From Bacillus subtilis (GTDB lineage: Bacteria > Pseudomonadota > Alphaproteobacteria > Rhizobiales > Rhizobiaceae): a stretch of DNA of 64,000 bases. Every line of letters starts with the position of its first letter. Within the stretch, counting starts at the first letter, position 1. A program made the position numbers and the translations under genes. The notes under the pieces were generated by a model. The model was not told the origin of the DNA. It saw nothing but the letters and a program-made list of their open reading frames with translations, and did not search any database. The DNA is taken from positions 1 through 64,000 of the forward strand of contig JAHREI010000002.1 in assembly GCA_021733665.1 (NCBI GenBank), given 5' to 3'. Shown here piece after piece: positions 1-7,323 of this stretch.

Positions 1-232
1 GCGCGGAGCTCTCTCAACGGTGCGACGATGCCTCTAAGGTGTAAAGGGTTATGCTTTTTTACGAACGAAAGTTCTTGCCCCGATGGGCTCAACCGCTTTG
101 CACTCGTCATTGCTGTGTATGCTGACAACAATGACAAAGAGGCTGGGCATCATAACAGATGCTCCAGCCTCTCAATGTATAAGCCCCGCAGTATTTAACG
201 CTGCGGGGCTTTTTTATTAGTGATTATGATAC
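1..232. other. Left-edge region with two hairpins, no gene
   Basis: No coding frame is convincing here. A long hairpin lies at 139-171: 8-bp arms GAGGCTGG/CCAGCCTC, then GCATC/GATGC, with one bulged base and a 6-nt loop. It is followed at 182-210 by a rho-independent terminator pointing right. Two structured elements ending in a + strand terminator suggest the 3' end of a transcript, possibly a small RNA, entering from outside the window. Its identity cannot be read from this fragment. Confidence 0.4.
182..216 (+). terminator. Rho-independent terminator
   Basis: A perfect 10-bp stem (AGCCCCGCAG/CTGCGGGGCT, loop 192-200) is followed by a run of six or more T. The T-run is on the right, so it ends + strand transcription entering from upstream of the window. 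It does not have the polarity needed to terminate the minus-strand lytic transglycosylase gene next to it. Confidence 0.85.
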
Positions 233-2353
233 TTATCCGCGGCGACCGCTGATCAGATCTTTCTGAATGTTAGCATTGCCGTAGAGGCGAGATTTATAAA
301 CTGCGTAGTTTTCCATAACGCGCTGCACATAATTGCGGGTTTCTGTGTATGGAATCCGCTCAATCCAGTCGACTACGCTGTCAATATTTTGTCCGCGGGG
401 GTCGCCATAACGTGCCACCCACTCACTTGCTCGCCTCGGTCCTGCATTGTATCCGGCAAAAGTCAGAATGTAAGAGCCGTTGAAGCGCTCAATCTGTTCG
501 CCCAGATAATGAGCACCAAGCGTTGCATTATAGGCAGCATCAGTTGTCAAACGCTTGTCGGAATAGGCAAGACCAGCACGCTGTGCGACGCCCTTGGCAG
601 TTCCTGGCAATAATTGCAGCAAGCCACGTGCGCCTGCACTGGAAACCGCAGAAATATTGAATTCACTTTCCTGGCGGGCAATTGCATAGGCGAGGGCGGC
701 ACCTGAGCCTTTAATATTGGCATTGGCCGGAATCGCACCCGTCGGGTGTGACATGGCGCCAACATCCAACCCGCGACCAGCTGCAATTTTGCCGACACGC
801 AAAGACAGGTAGTGATTGCTGTTGCGTTCGGCCATCACCGCCAGCAATGCAAGTTCGCCGACACTGCTGAGTTCCTGAGCCATGTTGATATAAAGGCTCT
901 GGGCACGATTACCATAACCGATTGATTCCAGACGGCGAATTGCACGTACCGGCTCACGGCTGTCAAAGCGCGAACGATCTTCAGCGCTAGGCTTCGGATA
1001 AGGCAACGACAGAACATTATTGCCGAGTTTGGCTGCAGCAAGCTGACCATAGAACGATGTGCCGTAATAAGATGCACGCTGATAAAGCTGCTTCGCATTG
1101 CCGCCACCGCCGGCTTCTGCAGCACGTCCCATCCAATAATAGGCTCGGGATGCAGACATCGGGCGGGAAGAAATTTCAGCAATACGGCTAAAGTGTCTTT
1201 GCGCCGTTGCGGCATCATTGAGTGCACGCAGGGCATACCAACCGGCATGAAACTCGGCATCGACAGCCATTGTCGAGGATTCTGCACTATGAGCGGCAGC
1301 CAGACGATAGGCAATTTGTGGTTTGCCGATATCCAGAAGCTCACGTGATAATACGCGGCGTTCAATCCACCATGCATCCGGATCAACCAGAGATTTGGCA
1401 TCTCGCGGCGCTTTCAGCATCAGATTTGCAGCTTCTGTATAGCGCTCAGAGCGGCGCAAATGTTGAATATTTGCATAAAGGAATGCCGGGTTCGACTGCC
1501 ATGAACTATGAACAGCTTTGAGCTTTTGCGCGGCATCCGGTGCGCGTTTACTGACTGCGACAAACGCTGCGTAAAGCGATTCTGCATTGGCCGGTGCAGC
1601 TAAGCGGGCTGCTGATTGCAGTTTGCTGTCATAGAGCATACGCAGAAAGCGTGCCTGATGATCATCTTTAGTCAGGACGCCGGAAAACTCACGCAAAACC
1701 TGCGTTTCATCTTTGGCATCAAGCTTGGCCGTTGCCCACCATGGTGCAAGTAACTGGCGTGCCTGATTGCGGTTTCCGCTGGCAAGATAGGCACGTCCCA
1801 ACAGGATCATGCCTTCTGTTGTCTGTGGTTTGCGGCTGCCGAGATAAGAAATAACAGTGCCCGCAGGCGCGTTCTCACGATACAGCGCGCGTTCAGTATT
1901 ACGCTGAACCGTGGTCATGCCTGGCCAGCCGCGTAATTCAGAGGCGGCAGCAACATAATCCGAACTTGAAAGACCATCCAAGCCGGAGAGCGCCAGTGCC
2001 CATGTCAGAATATGACGGTCGAGATCATTCACAGACATGCCATTGCGGATGGCCAGAGCACGACGAGGGTCTTTAGCTGAAAGTGCATCCAGAGCAGTTT
2101 TCAGGCTACCATTCATGGCCGCCGGTGCCTGTGTTCTTGGAATGGTTGCTGTAGTCGTCGGATCCGGCCGCATCATCGGGGCAGGCATATTGCGCATGGC
2201 TGTTGGTGCGAAGGGACGCAGCAACGGTGTCGGCACATTTTCAGCTTCCTGAGCGTAAGCAGACAGGCCATTTGTCGTCACGCTTGCACATAAAAGGGCA
2301 AGGGCTAAAATTTTCTGATCTGCTCGCTGTCCGAAAAGTGCAAATTTACGCAT
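233..2353 (-). CDS. Soluble lytic murein transglycosylase (SLT family)
   Basis: This 706-residue periplasmic enzyme cleaves the MurNAc-GlcNAc bond of peptidoglycan to give 1,6-anhydro ends. A signal peptide covers about residues 1-35, with a probable cut after AYA. A long alpha-helical, TPR-like region follows, resembling the superhelical ring of Slt70. The C-terminal SLT domain spans about 545-690. Its catalytic Glu is E562 in the ARQESEF motif, followed by GARGLLQLLPGTA and FAGYNAGP, all hallmarks of family 1A transglycosylases. It is a single-gene unit divergent from dapA across a 759-bp gap. The family assignment is secure; the exact in vivo role is not visible. Confidence 0.93.
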   Translation of the reverse strand: MRKFALFGQRADQKILALALLCASVTTNGLSAYAQEAENVPTPLLRPFAPTAMRNMPAPMMRPDPTTTATIPRTQAPAAMNGSLKTALDALSAKDPRRALAIRNGMSVNDLDRHILTWALALSGLDGLSSSDYVAAASELRGWPGMTTVQRNTERALYRENAPAGTVISYLGSRKPQTTEGMILLGRAYLASGNRNQARQLLAPWWATAKLDAKDETQVLREFSGVLTKDDHQARFLRMLYDSKLQSAARLAAPANAESLYAAFVAVSKRAPDAAQKLKAVHSSWQSNPAFLYANIQHLRRSERYTEAANLMLKAPRDAKSLVDPDAWWIERRVLSRELLDIGKPQIAYRLAAAHSAESSTMAVDAEFHAGWYALRALNDAATAQRHFSRIAEISSRPMSASRAYYWMGRAAEAGGGGNAKQLYQRASYYGTSFYGQLAAAKLGNNVLSLPYPKPSAEDRSRFDSREPVRAIRRLESIGYGNRAQSLYINMAQELSSVGELALLAVMAERNSNHYLSLRVGKIAAGRGLDVGAMSHPTGAIPANANIKGSGAALAYAIARQESEFNISAVSSAGARGLLQLLPGTAKGVAQRAGLAYSDKRLTTDAAYNATLGAHYLGEQIERFNGSYILTFAGYNAGPRRASEWVARYGDPRGQNIDSVVDWIERIPYTETRNYVQRVMENYAVYKSRLYGNANIQKDLISGRRG

Positions 2354-3112
2354 GACCGTTCCGTATAACTTTGTTGAAGCAAATTTAAGGCAGAATTTTC
2401 AGATGTTCGAGTAAAAACTGAATGTTAAAGACATAATGATCTTTATGGTCAGAGGCTCATAACGGGCTTTCTGATCCTGCCGCTCTTCTTTGTGCGGGAC
2501 TATAATTCATATCTGTGAAAGCATTGTTAATGAAGCCTTACCTTAAATGCTCATTAAGGAAATGAAGTGAATTATGCACTGCGCATTCATGCTGATCCGG
2601 CATGGTGCATGCCCAAATTTTGCCTGTATTGGTTGGTGTTGTCAGACATATTCTTCACCCGTGGATGGTGATATTGATTCACAATTTTCGTCTTAATGCT
2701 CAATCATTGTCGTCTAAATGACGATAATGATCGTTAGATGTAGCATATCGATGAAATTGCTATGAATATGTATAAAATTACTTGCTGCCAGAGTTTTGCG
2801 GGACTATGGTGCAGCACTTTTCACAAACAGGTGGTCAGGGTATCATTCTGTATGCGGCTTAACGGCCTGTATGGAATGTAATGCTATGACCTTTTGTCGA
2901 ATATAATGAAATTCGCATGCGCTGTATAATTGAGGTGGTCATTTATACGGTTTTTAATATCTGGCATTTTTGTCTTGTCTCATGATGACGAGCCGGAACA
3001 CCAGAGTGTAATAAGCAGATTCTAATAAACGATGTGTCGGCAAAGCTCCTCACAGGGTTTCGCAGACATATTATTCATTTAAAACTCAGACATATTTTTT
3101 TGGGAGTACCCG
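2354..3112. other. Long AT-rich intergenic region between divergent genes
   Basis: These 759 bp separate the lytic transglycosylase and dapA start codons. No convincing protein is encoded; the best frames are about 40 codons without a ribosome-binding site. A short inverted repeat, ACGAT-N4-ATCGT, sits at 2721-2734. TATAAT hexamers at 2902-2907 and 2925-2930 are possible -10 elements for dapA, but neither has a clear -35 partner. The length is unusual for this compact region, so a small RNA or long leader is possible. I see no diagnostic structure. Confidence 0.3.
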
Positions 3113-3997
3113 ATGCTGAAGGGCTCAATCACGGCTATCGTCACACCTTTTACTGAACAGGGTGCATTTGACGAAAAAGCGTTCCGTGGCCTTGTAAATT
3201 GGCAGATAGAAGAGGGGACGCACGGTTTTGTACCAGTTGGCACAACCGGCGAAACACCGACCCTATCCCATGATGAGCATAAACGGGTGATTGAGGTTTG
3301 CGTTGAGGAAGCAAAAGACCGTGCGCAGATTATTGCCGGTGCCGGTTCCAATAATACCGTTGAAGCAATTGAGCTGGCGCAGCACGCAGAAAGTGCGGGC
3401 GCTGATGCCGTTCTGGTTGTGACACCTTATTATAATAAGCCAAATCAGCGCGGCCTTTATGCGCATTTCTCTGCTGTTGCCAAAGCGATTTCCATTCCTC
3501 TGGTGATCTATAATATTCCGGGTCGTTCAATCATTGATATGACACCGGAAACAATGGGTGCGCTTGTACGTGACCATAAGAATATTGTCGGTGTGAAAGA
3601 TGCCACCGGTAAAATCGAGCGTGTATCCGAGCAGCGCGCAACTTGCGGTACGGATTTCATTCAGCTTTCCGGTGAGGATGCAACAGCGCTTGGTTTTAAT
3701 GCGCATGGCGGTCGCGGCTGTATTTCTGTAACATCCAATATTGCGCCGCGTTTGTGCTCGCAGTTTCAGGAGGCTTGTCTGGCCGGTGATTATGCGACGG
3801 CGCTGACAATTCAGGATCGGTTGATGCCGCTGCATAAAGCATTGTTTATGGAGCCGAATCCATCAGGCGTTAAATATGCTTTGGCTCGCACAGGTCGTAT
3901 TACCAATCATCTGCGTTTGCCGTTAATGCCGGTTGAAGCAGAGACCGCAGAGAAAATTGATGCAGCACTGCGTCATGCCGGTTTGCTCGCTGCCTGA
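3113..3997 (+). CDS. dapA: 4-hydroxy-tetrahydrodipicolinate synthase
   Basis: It condenses pyruvate with aspartate semialdehyde, the committed step to diaminopimelate and lysine, in the cytoplasm. The 294-residue TIM barrel is full length. Key residues are visible: T44/T45 in the GTTGE loop, Y133 in YNIPGR, and the Schiff-base lysine K162 in [14 protein letters not shown] ribosome-binding site lies a few bases before the ATG. The gene is monocistronic, with its own terminator at 4060-4099. Its product and the upstream lytic transglycosylase both concern peptidoglycan, but they are on opposite strands. Confidence 0.97.
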   Translation: MLKGSITAIVTPFTEQGAFDEKAFRGLVNWQIEEGTHGFVPVGTTGETPTLSHDEHKRVIEVCVEEAKDRAQIIAGAGSNNTVEAIELAQHAESAGADAVLVVTPYYNKPNQRGLYAHFSAVAKAISIPLVIYNIPGRSIIDMTPETMGALVRDHKNIVGVKDATGKIERVSEQRATCGTDFIQLSGEDATALGFNAHGGRGCISVTSNIAPRLCSQFQEACLAGDYATALTIQDRLMPLHKALFMEPNPSGVKYALARTGRITNHLRLPLMPVEAETAEKIDAALRHAGLLAA

Positions 3998-4059
3998 TAT
4001 GCGGGCTTACTGAACAGAAAAGCAGTTTAAGCTGTTTATTTTACTGCAAATCCTTTAAA

Positions 4060-4099
4060 GCCTGCCGGTACATTGATTTATGAACCGGCAGGCTTTTTT
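4060..4099 (+). terminator. Rho-independent terminator of dapA
   Basis: A 10-bp GC-rich stem GCCTGCCGGT/ACCGGCAGGC with a 14-nt loop is followed by TTTTTT. It lies 62 bp after the dapA stop. Confidence 0.9.
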
Positions 4100-4231
4100 G
4101 CGCTCAAGCTATAGTCTTTTGAGTGCATTGTGCTCTGGTTTTTATGATAGTTGCATGTTCAGGGACTTAAATGAATCCATTTGAGCATGAGATGCTCTAG
4201 TAAAGTTGCGGATCAGATATATATTGCTGCC

Positions 4232-4708
4232 ATGAACACGAAAAAAAATGCACCTGCACGCAAAATCATCGCTGAAAACCGTAAGGCACGTTATAACTTC
4301 GAGATCCTCGAAGTTATCGAGGCCGGTTTGGTCTTGTCCGGAACAGAGGTGAAATCCCTGCGTTCCAATCAGGCTAATATTGCTGAAAGCTATGCCAGCT
4401 TCGAGAATGATGCGTTTTGGCTGATTAATTCCTATGTGCCGGAATATACACAAGGTAATCGCTTTAATCATGAGCCACGCCGGATGCGTAAGCTACTGCT
4501 TAGCCAGCGTGAGATTGTACGTCTGGCAAATTCTATCGCGCGAGAGGGTATGACTGTTGTGCCGCTGAAGCTCTATTTTAATGAGCGGGGCAGGGCTAAG
4601 CTGGAAATCGCATTGGCTCGCGGTAAAAAATTGCATGATAAGCGCGAGACTGAAAAGAACCGTGACTGGAACCGCGAAAAATCGCGTCTGTTGCGTGATC
4701 GCGGGTGA
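4232..4708 (+). CDS. smpB: SsrA-binding protein SmpB
   Basis: SmpB binds tmRNA and brings it to stalled ribosomes for trans-translation. From the ATG at 4232 the product is 158 residues, the usual alphaproteobacterial length, beginning [11 protein letters not shown]. The open frame extends 17 codons further upstream, but those residues match nothing in the family. The core shows the OB-fold signature [21 protein letters not shown] and [19 protein letters not shown]. The basic C-terminal tail ([11 protein letters not shown]...) is the part that enters the decoding centre. No strong Shine-Dalgarno sequence is seen before 4232, so the start rests on family length. Confidence 0.95.
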   Translation: MNTKKNAPARKIIAENRKARYNFEILEVIEAGLVLSGTEVKSLRSNQANIAESYASFENDAFWLINSYVPEYTQGNRFNHEPRRMRKLLLSQREIVRLANSIAREGMTVVPLKLYFNERGRAKLEIALARGKKLHDKRETEKNRDWNREKSRLLRDRG

Positions 4709-4721
4709 TGCCTGAAATATT

Positions 4722-4750
4722 AAAGCCCTGTCTGAGACAGGGCTTTTTTA
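4722..4750. terminator. Bidirectional terminator between smpB and UDG
   Basis: The stem AGCCCTGT/ACAGGGCT (4724-4731 and 4737-4744) has AAA on the left and TTTTTT on the right. It can therefore end smpB on the + strand and the uracil-DNA glycosylase gene on the - strand. Confidence 0.85.
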
Positions 4751-4756
4751 ATGAGA

Positions 4757-5461
4757 TCAATTTTGATGATTGTCGTTCAGATAATCACGCACATTTTTGA
4801 AGACCTCACGGAACATGGCTTCTGTGAGCACACCGGTATTGGTGTTATAGCGCGAACAGTGATAGCTGGAGAAAATTCGCAGCTTGCCGATTTCTGTTTG
4901 CACATTATGGCCGAATTTATGCTTCGATACCGGCTGGCCGAGTGCGCGGATTGTCGACTGATGGGCGATTGTTCCCAGTGTGACAATTGCTTGCAGATTA
5001 GGCAGGCCGGTAATGAACGGCGATAAAAACTGACGGCAGGTGTTGATTTCGGCGCCGGTAGGTTTGTTTTCCGGCGGTACGCAGCGCACGGCATTGACAA
5101 TGGCGCAGTCATTCAGCGTCAGCGTATCATCAGGCCGCGCTTCAAATGTGCCTTGTGCAAAATCATATTCTTTAAGTGTGGAATAGAGCAGGTCGCCGGC
5201 ATAGTCGCCGGTAAAAGGACGGCCGGTGCGATTGGCTCCGCGTAAACCCGGTGCAAGACCGATAATCAGCAAGCGCACCCGTTCGGGATAAGCGGCAAGG
5301 CTGAGTGTATGCACGGATTTGGCACTGTTTTGCGGGTCGGTTGGCAGAAAAGCAGGAACCGGTGCGTTATGCCATGTTGGTTCATTGCCCCGCCAGACCT
5401 GAATAAAGTCATGAAGGCGGGGGCAAAAATCGCAATCTCGGGATGGTTCCGGATACAGCAA
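4757..5461 (-). CDS. Uracil-DNA glycosylase, family 5 (Fe-S type)
   Basis: It removes uracil, and probably other deaminated bases, from DNA at the start of base-excision repair. The 234-residue protein shows motif 1 GLAPG at 68-72 and GANRTGRPFTGD just after it. The second motif SYHCSRYNTNTG (H201-S203) has the family 5 (UDGb) pattern. C10, C13, C127 and C142 are placed as 4Fe-4S ligands. The only reasonable start is a TTG codon at 5461: an in-frame stop lies three codons upstream and the N-terminus fits the family. It sits 16 bp after the NYN gene and is probably co-transcribed and translationally coupled with it. The family 5 rather than family 4 call rests on the motifs alone. Confidence 0.85.
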   Translation of the reverse strand: MLYPEPSRDCDFCPRLHDFIQVWRGNEPTWHNAPVPAFLPTDPQNSAKSVHTLSLAAYPERVRLLIIGLAPGLRGANRTGRPFTGDYAGDLLYSTLKEYDFAQGTFEARPDDTLTLNDCAIVNAVRCVPPENKPTGAEINTCRQFLSPFITGLPNLQAIVTLGTIAHQSTIRALGQPVSKHKFGHNVQTEIGKLRIFSSYHCSRYNTNTGVLTEAMFREVFKNVRDYLNDNHQN

Positions 5462-5477
5462 AAGCGATCAGAAGAGC

Positions 5478-6050
5478 TTAGTACAGCTCTTCTTCCTCTT
5501 CCATACGGCGTGCAGGACGCTCAGTAACTTCACGGCTGATTTCCGGCTTCAATGTCATCAGATCAAGGAAATGATCTGCCTGACGACGAAGTTCATCAGA
5601 AATCATCGGTGGCTGTGTTGTAAGCGTTGAAACAACGCTGACTTTGCGGCCACGGCGTTGCAGTGCTTCTACGAGGCAGCGGAAATCGCCGTCACCGGAG
5701 AAGATCACAAAATGATCAACGGTCTCGGTCAGCTGCATAGCATCGACGGCAAGTTCGATATCCATATTGCCTTTGACTTTGCGACGACCGGTTGCATCAG
5801 TAAATTCTTTTGCAGCTTTGGTGATTACTTTATAGCCGTTGTAGTCGAGCCAGTCGATCAGCGGGCGAATAGATGAATATTCCTGATCTTCTACAAGTGC
5901 AGTATAGTAATAGGCACGCAGTAAGTAGCCGCGTTTTTGAAAGGCTTTTAGCAACTTGCGGTAATCAATATCAAAGCCGAGCGTCTTCGATGCAGCGTAA
6001 AGATTGGCGCCATCGATAAAAAGCGCGATTTTTTCGCGTGAATCAAACAT
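5478..6050 (-). CDS. NYN domain (LabA/DUF88-like) predicted ribonuclease
   Basis: The 190-residue cytoplasmic protein has the PIN-like NYN fold typical of predicted RNA-processing nucleases. The acidic metal-binding set is visible: D13 in ALFIDGANLY, D97 and D103 in the KGNMDIELAVDAM strand, and D120/D122 in IFSGDGDF. The C-terminal tail is rich in Arg and Glu. Members are common beside rpoZ/rsh in Rhizobiales, but the substrate is not established. It heads a two-gene minus-strand unit with the uracil-DNA glycosylase and faces a 561-bp gap shared with rpoZ. Confidence 0.85.
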   Translation of the reverse strand: MFDSREKIALFIDGANLYAASKTLGFDIDYRKLLKAFQKRGYLLRAYYYTALVEDQEYSSIRPLIDWLDYNGYKVITKAAKEFTDATGRRKVKGNMDIELAVDAMQLTETVDHFVIFSGDGDFRCLVEALQRRGRKVSVVSTLTTQPPMISDELRRQADHFLDLMTLKPEISREVTERPARRMEEEEELY

Positions 6051-6611
6051 TTTGATAATTATCCATTCTTCAGCAAATAATATTTCGCTGATTAATTCTC
6101 TGCACTTTTCAATTTCTATTTTTGAAAAAAGCCTCTCCTATCTTGCGTTCTAAGGCGCATATCCAGAAAGGCAAGCAATCACAGGTTGTTTTTATTGCTT
6201 CATTGGTAAAAGACAGGGGAAATGTGTGATTAAGATATCACAAATATCAAATAAATGAAAACTATTCATTTGGGAGCAAGAGTATAAACGGTTTAAGGGC
6301 GGTTTCATTGTGCTTTAGCCGGAGGTAAAATGCACTGCGAATTTTTAAAGTGGCGGCCGATTCTTGTTTTTATTCATAGCGAATGAGTATCCGGTTGTTT
6401 TGTCGGGTTCGCATGTTTCAGTGTGATTTTAGCAGGCATTGTCGTTTTTTATGCCTTTTCCGCTCTTGAAAGATGTTGTGCCATTTCCTGCTGTTGTGTA
6501 TTTTGGGTGATTGATCGCAGGTTTTGTGCGCTTTTACTTGTTTTTTGCGTCAAGTGACGCTATGGAAGCCGAGAATTCCTGAATTAATTTGAGAGATGAA
6601 AGGGGCGATCT
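6051..6611. other. Divergent NYN/rpoZ intergenic region with inverted repeats
   Basis: This 561-bp region lies between two divergent genes. It contains a 19-bp palindrome at 6253-6271 (AAATGAA-N5-TTCATTT) and another inverted repeat at 6225-6242 (TGTGA-N8-TCACA). A 18-codon frame at 6330-6386 is preceded by GGAGGT only 3 nt before its ATG. The palindromes look like regulator sites; the micro-frame is unproven. No -35/-10 pair stands out. Confidence 0.35.
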
Positions 6612-7013
6612 ATGGCCCGCGTTACCGTTGAGGATTGCGTTGACAAGGTAGACAACCGCTTTGAGCTGGTTCTGCTTGCCAGCCATCGTGCACGTCAGAT
6701 CTCACAGGGCGGTCAGATTACCATTGATCGCGACAACGATAAAAACCCGGTTGTTGCGCTGCGTGAAATCGCTGACGAGACCCTGTCGCCGGGTGATCTG
6801 AAAGAAGACCTGATCCATTCGCTGCAGAAGCATGTGGAAATCGACGAACCGGAAGCACCGGCACCATTGCAGATCAGCGGTTCTATTGATGAACTGACCG
6901 GTGAAGCAATTGTTGGCGCTGAAGACCTCGTAACATTCGATAGCATGAGCGAAGAAGATCTGCTTGCTGGTATTGAAGGTCTGGTTGCACCGGAGAAAAG
7001 CGACGATTATTGA
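6612..7013 (+). CDS. rpoZ: RNA polymerase omega subunit
   Basis: Omega assists assembly of RNA polymerase and forms part of a (p)ppGpp-binding site in proteobacteria. The 133-residue product starts MARVTVEDC and has the conserved core [16 protein letters not shown] and [10 protein letters not shown]. An acidic C-terminal extension, usual in alphaproteobacteria, follows. It sits just before rsh, which makes and degrades (p)ppGpp, the standard Rhizobiales arrangement. A terminator at 7097-7130 separates the two. Confidence 0.96.
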   Translation: MARVTVEDCVDKVDNRFELVLLASHRARQISQGGQITIDRDNDKNPVVALREIADETLSPGDLKEDLIHSLQKHVEIDEPEAPAPLQISGSIDELTGEAIVGAEDLVTFDSMSEEDLLAGIEGLVAPEKSDDY

Positions 7014-7096
7014 TTTTTGTTGAAGCGCTTTAAGCTGTTTCAACAGATTGCCGGTTATACTTACGAAGTGCCGGTGTCAGTAAAGATCGGATTATT

Positions 7097-7130
7097 AAAG
7101 CGCTGCAGATCACTCTGCGGCGCTTTATTT
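7097..7130 (+). terminator. Terminator of rpoZ
   Basis: An imperfect stem AAAGCGC-TGCAG / CTGCG-GCGCTTT is followed by a T-rich tract (TTTATTT). It lies 84 bp after rpoZ. Confidence 0.65.
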
Positions 7131-7243
7131 GTGCGAAAATGGCTGTTTTAAAATTCAGCTGATAAAAAGCCGCACAAAAAATGCCGGAACTTGTTGAATT
7201 AATGCAGAGTTTTAAACCAGTGCCGCTTTGTGCCGGTTGCATT

Positions 7244-7305
7244 TTACAGTAACTTCCTGTGTTGCGATAAATGACTTGAGTGATGTGTAGCGAACTTTAC
7301 TGTAA
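7244..7305 (+). promoter_or_regulatory. Inverted repeat in the rsh leader
   Basis: Two 9-nt arms, TTACAGTAA (7244-7252) and TTACTGTAA (7297-7305), are exact reverse complements 44 nt apart. The right arm ends 3 nt before the AGAGGAG ribosome-binding region of rsh. In RNA they could form a stem beside the Shine-Dalgarno sequence; in DNA they could be a paired protein site. The function is inference. Confidence 0.35.
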
Positions 7306-7323
7306 TAAGAGGAGTGCAGGCTG

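Noticed and set aside
1-232. tmRNA (ssrA) fragment near smpB
   Set aside because: A GCTGACAACAATGAC stretch at 121-135 looked tag-like, but it reads on into residues unlike the alphaproteobacterial tag, and no tag ending in ALAA or stop is present.
2573-2700. Short frame starting ATGCACTGCGC in the dapA upstream region
   Set aside because: About 40 codons, no Shine-Dalgarno sequence, no natural-looking composition.
6225-6242. CRP site before rpoZ
   Set aside because: TGTGA and TCACA are 8 nt apart, not the 6 nt of a CRP site.
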